Shown: in pieces, positions 31,413 through 32,254 of the stretch | Numbering within the stretch: the stretch's first letter is position 1 | Layout of the letters: each line of letters starts with the position of its first letter | Assembly: GCA_002633005.1 (NCBI GenBank) | Contig: NMRA01000594.1 | Span: 39,722 to 71,975 of the forward strand | Reading direction: 5' to 3' | Source of the DNA: Phoronis australis | Lineage: Eukaryota; Phoronida; Phoronidae | Length of the DNA stretch: 32,254 bases | Notes under the pieces: model-generated | The model's database searches: none | Told to the model about the DNA's origin: nothing | What the model saw: only the letters and a program-made list of their open reading frames with translations | Translations under genes and position numbers: made by a program

Positions 31413-31931
31413 AATGAAGGCATTACACAAAAATTCACAACAAAGGTGAAATATAGATTATAAAGAGAGGAGAGATCGATTGATATTGAGTAGAGAAATC
31501 AATATAACGACAATTTACATGCCGGGCTGCTCGTAGAAAAATGTAAGTTTGTTAGAGAAAGGCATCAAGCCAAAACTGTTGACGTTGGAGTTAACGAGCA
31601 GGAACACTTTTATTAATCCGGGTGACAATCATTTTAATTTCAATATGGCTGCCTTCAAAAAGCAAATGATTGTATCTTAGATTTTGGAACAGGTCCTTAG
31701 GAAGCGAGAGGGCGTCCCTAAAAAATTGCAGGCGTCAGGGTTAAACCTTGGCAACCGACATAGGTTTGGGCCCGGGGACAGTCGAGAAAAGAAAGACTGC
31801 GAAATACGGATGAGAGAGAAAATATTAAGAGAAAATTTAAGAACTCTGCATCAGGGCATGGTTTAGCTTTTGAGGAACCTGGCCAGGACACTGTCGTTAG
31901 GTTCACCGCTTTTGCAGCACAGGTCATCTAA
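31413..31931. other. Non-coding stretch, nothing firm
   Basis: Overlapping ORFs on both strands at 31684-31927 carry no recognisable domain. A CpG-containing segment (31700-31800) precedes the right repeat copy, but it does not align with the CpG-dense patch at 610-840. Confidence 0.3.
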
Positions 31932-32254
31932 ACGCACTAAAAACGCGCATGACATCAATCATACACATATTTTGAAAAATCGAGAAAATTTGTTAAGTGA
32001 CGCTTTACGGAGCGTACTAATTTACTAGATTTTTAAATTTAATAAGTCAATTTTGCGAATGCAAAACTAATATATTTTTCCATATACCACTCCCTGGCAA
32101 GGGATAAAAGAGACAACATTCGCTTTATTTTTTATTGAAACTGTATATAACTTAAGAGAAATTGATGACCTGACAGATAACATCAATTGCTGCGCATTTC
32201 ATGATGTCTTAAAGTTTTTGTATTTTCACATTTAGAGGCCCCACCCTTGAAGGA
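31932..32254 (+). repeat. Right copy of the direct repeat seen at 930-1250
   Basis: Same orientation as the left copy, offset by about 31.0 kb, and cut by the end of the window. See the left copy for shared landmarks. Confidence 0.7.

Noticed and set aside
1-32254. CRISPR array, rRNA, intact tRNA or bacterial operon
   Set aside because: No regularly spaced short repeats with unique spacers, no ribosomal RNA signature and no dense ORF organisation.

Overview
The window looks like intron-rich genomic DNA from a marine invertebrate or invertebrate chordate; a lancelet, a mollusc or another lophotrochozoan would all fit. The reasons are GT..AG introns of 0.4 to 7 kb, a dead non-LTR retrotransposon, tRNA-derived SINE-like elements, small inverted-repeat elements and a very high density of the octamer TACATGTA. 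No bacterial operon, CRISPR array, phage or virus was seen. The species call is inference from style only. Single or short N runs sit in G/C homopolymers and at one duplication junction, so the source is a draft assembly.

The main content is one gene on the minus strand, spanning at least 28171 to 5582. It starts with a 61-codon acidic, Ser/Gly-rich first exon (MSDAEGE...). This is followed by eleven different short exons, each carrying one ankyrin repeat or part of one; one of the eleven is present twice. Every exon that could be delimited begins and ends at a codon boundary (phase 0), so the gene reads as a string of interchangeable repeat cassettes. Without counting the duplicated exon twice, the recognised exons total about 421 codons. 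The 3' terminal exon was not identified. The product is a predicted intracellular ankyrin-repeat protein, probably a protein-protein interaction scaffold; I cannot give it a name.

Layout in plus coordinates. 1-5500 is mostly non-coding: a CpG-dense patch (610-840), one copy of a repeat that recurs at the right edge (930-1250), diverged ~370-420 bp repeats with a small ORF (1845-2757), and a diverged array of ~140 bp units (4555-5330) running into a SINE-like element. 5582-6984 holds the last three recognised ankyrin exons. 7153-8800 is a 5'-truncated, frameshifted LINE lying antisense in the largest intron. That intron also holds two small minus-strand ORFs (9337-9576 and 10697-10981) and a partial THAP zinc-finger ORF (about 11962-12225, plus strand). 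14023-24388 holds eight recognised ankyrin exon sites, counting the duplicated exon twice. It includes a 1.65 kb tandem duplication (18913-20571 and 20573-22203) with a single N exactly at the junction, so the duplication may be an assembly artefact made of two alleles. 24389-28171 holds the first two exons and two small inverted-repeat elements. 28172-31930 has no gene I can support, and 31932-32254 is the second copy of the 930-1250 repeat.

The genes do not form a pathway. The transposon-derived pieces (LINE, SINEs, inverted-repeat elements, possibly the THAP fragment) lie in introns or flanks of the ankyrin gene.
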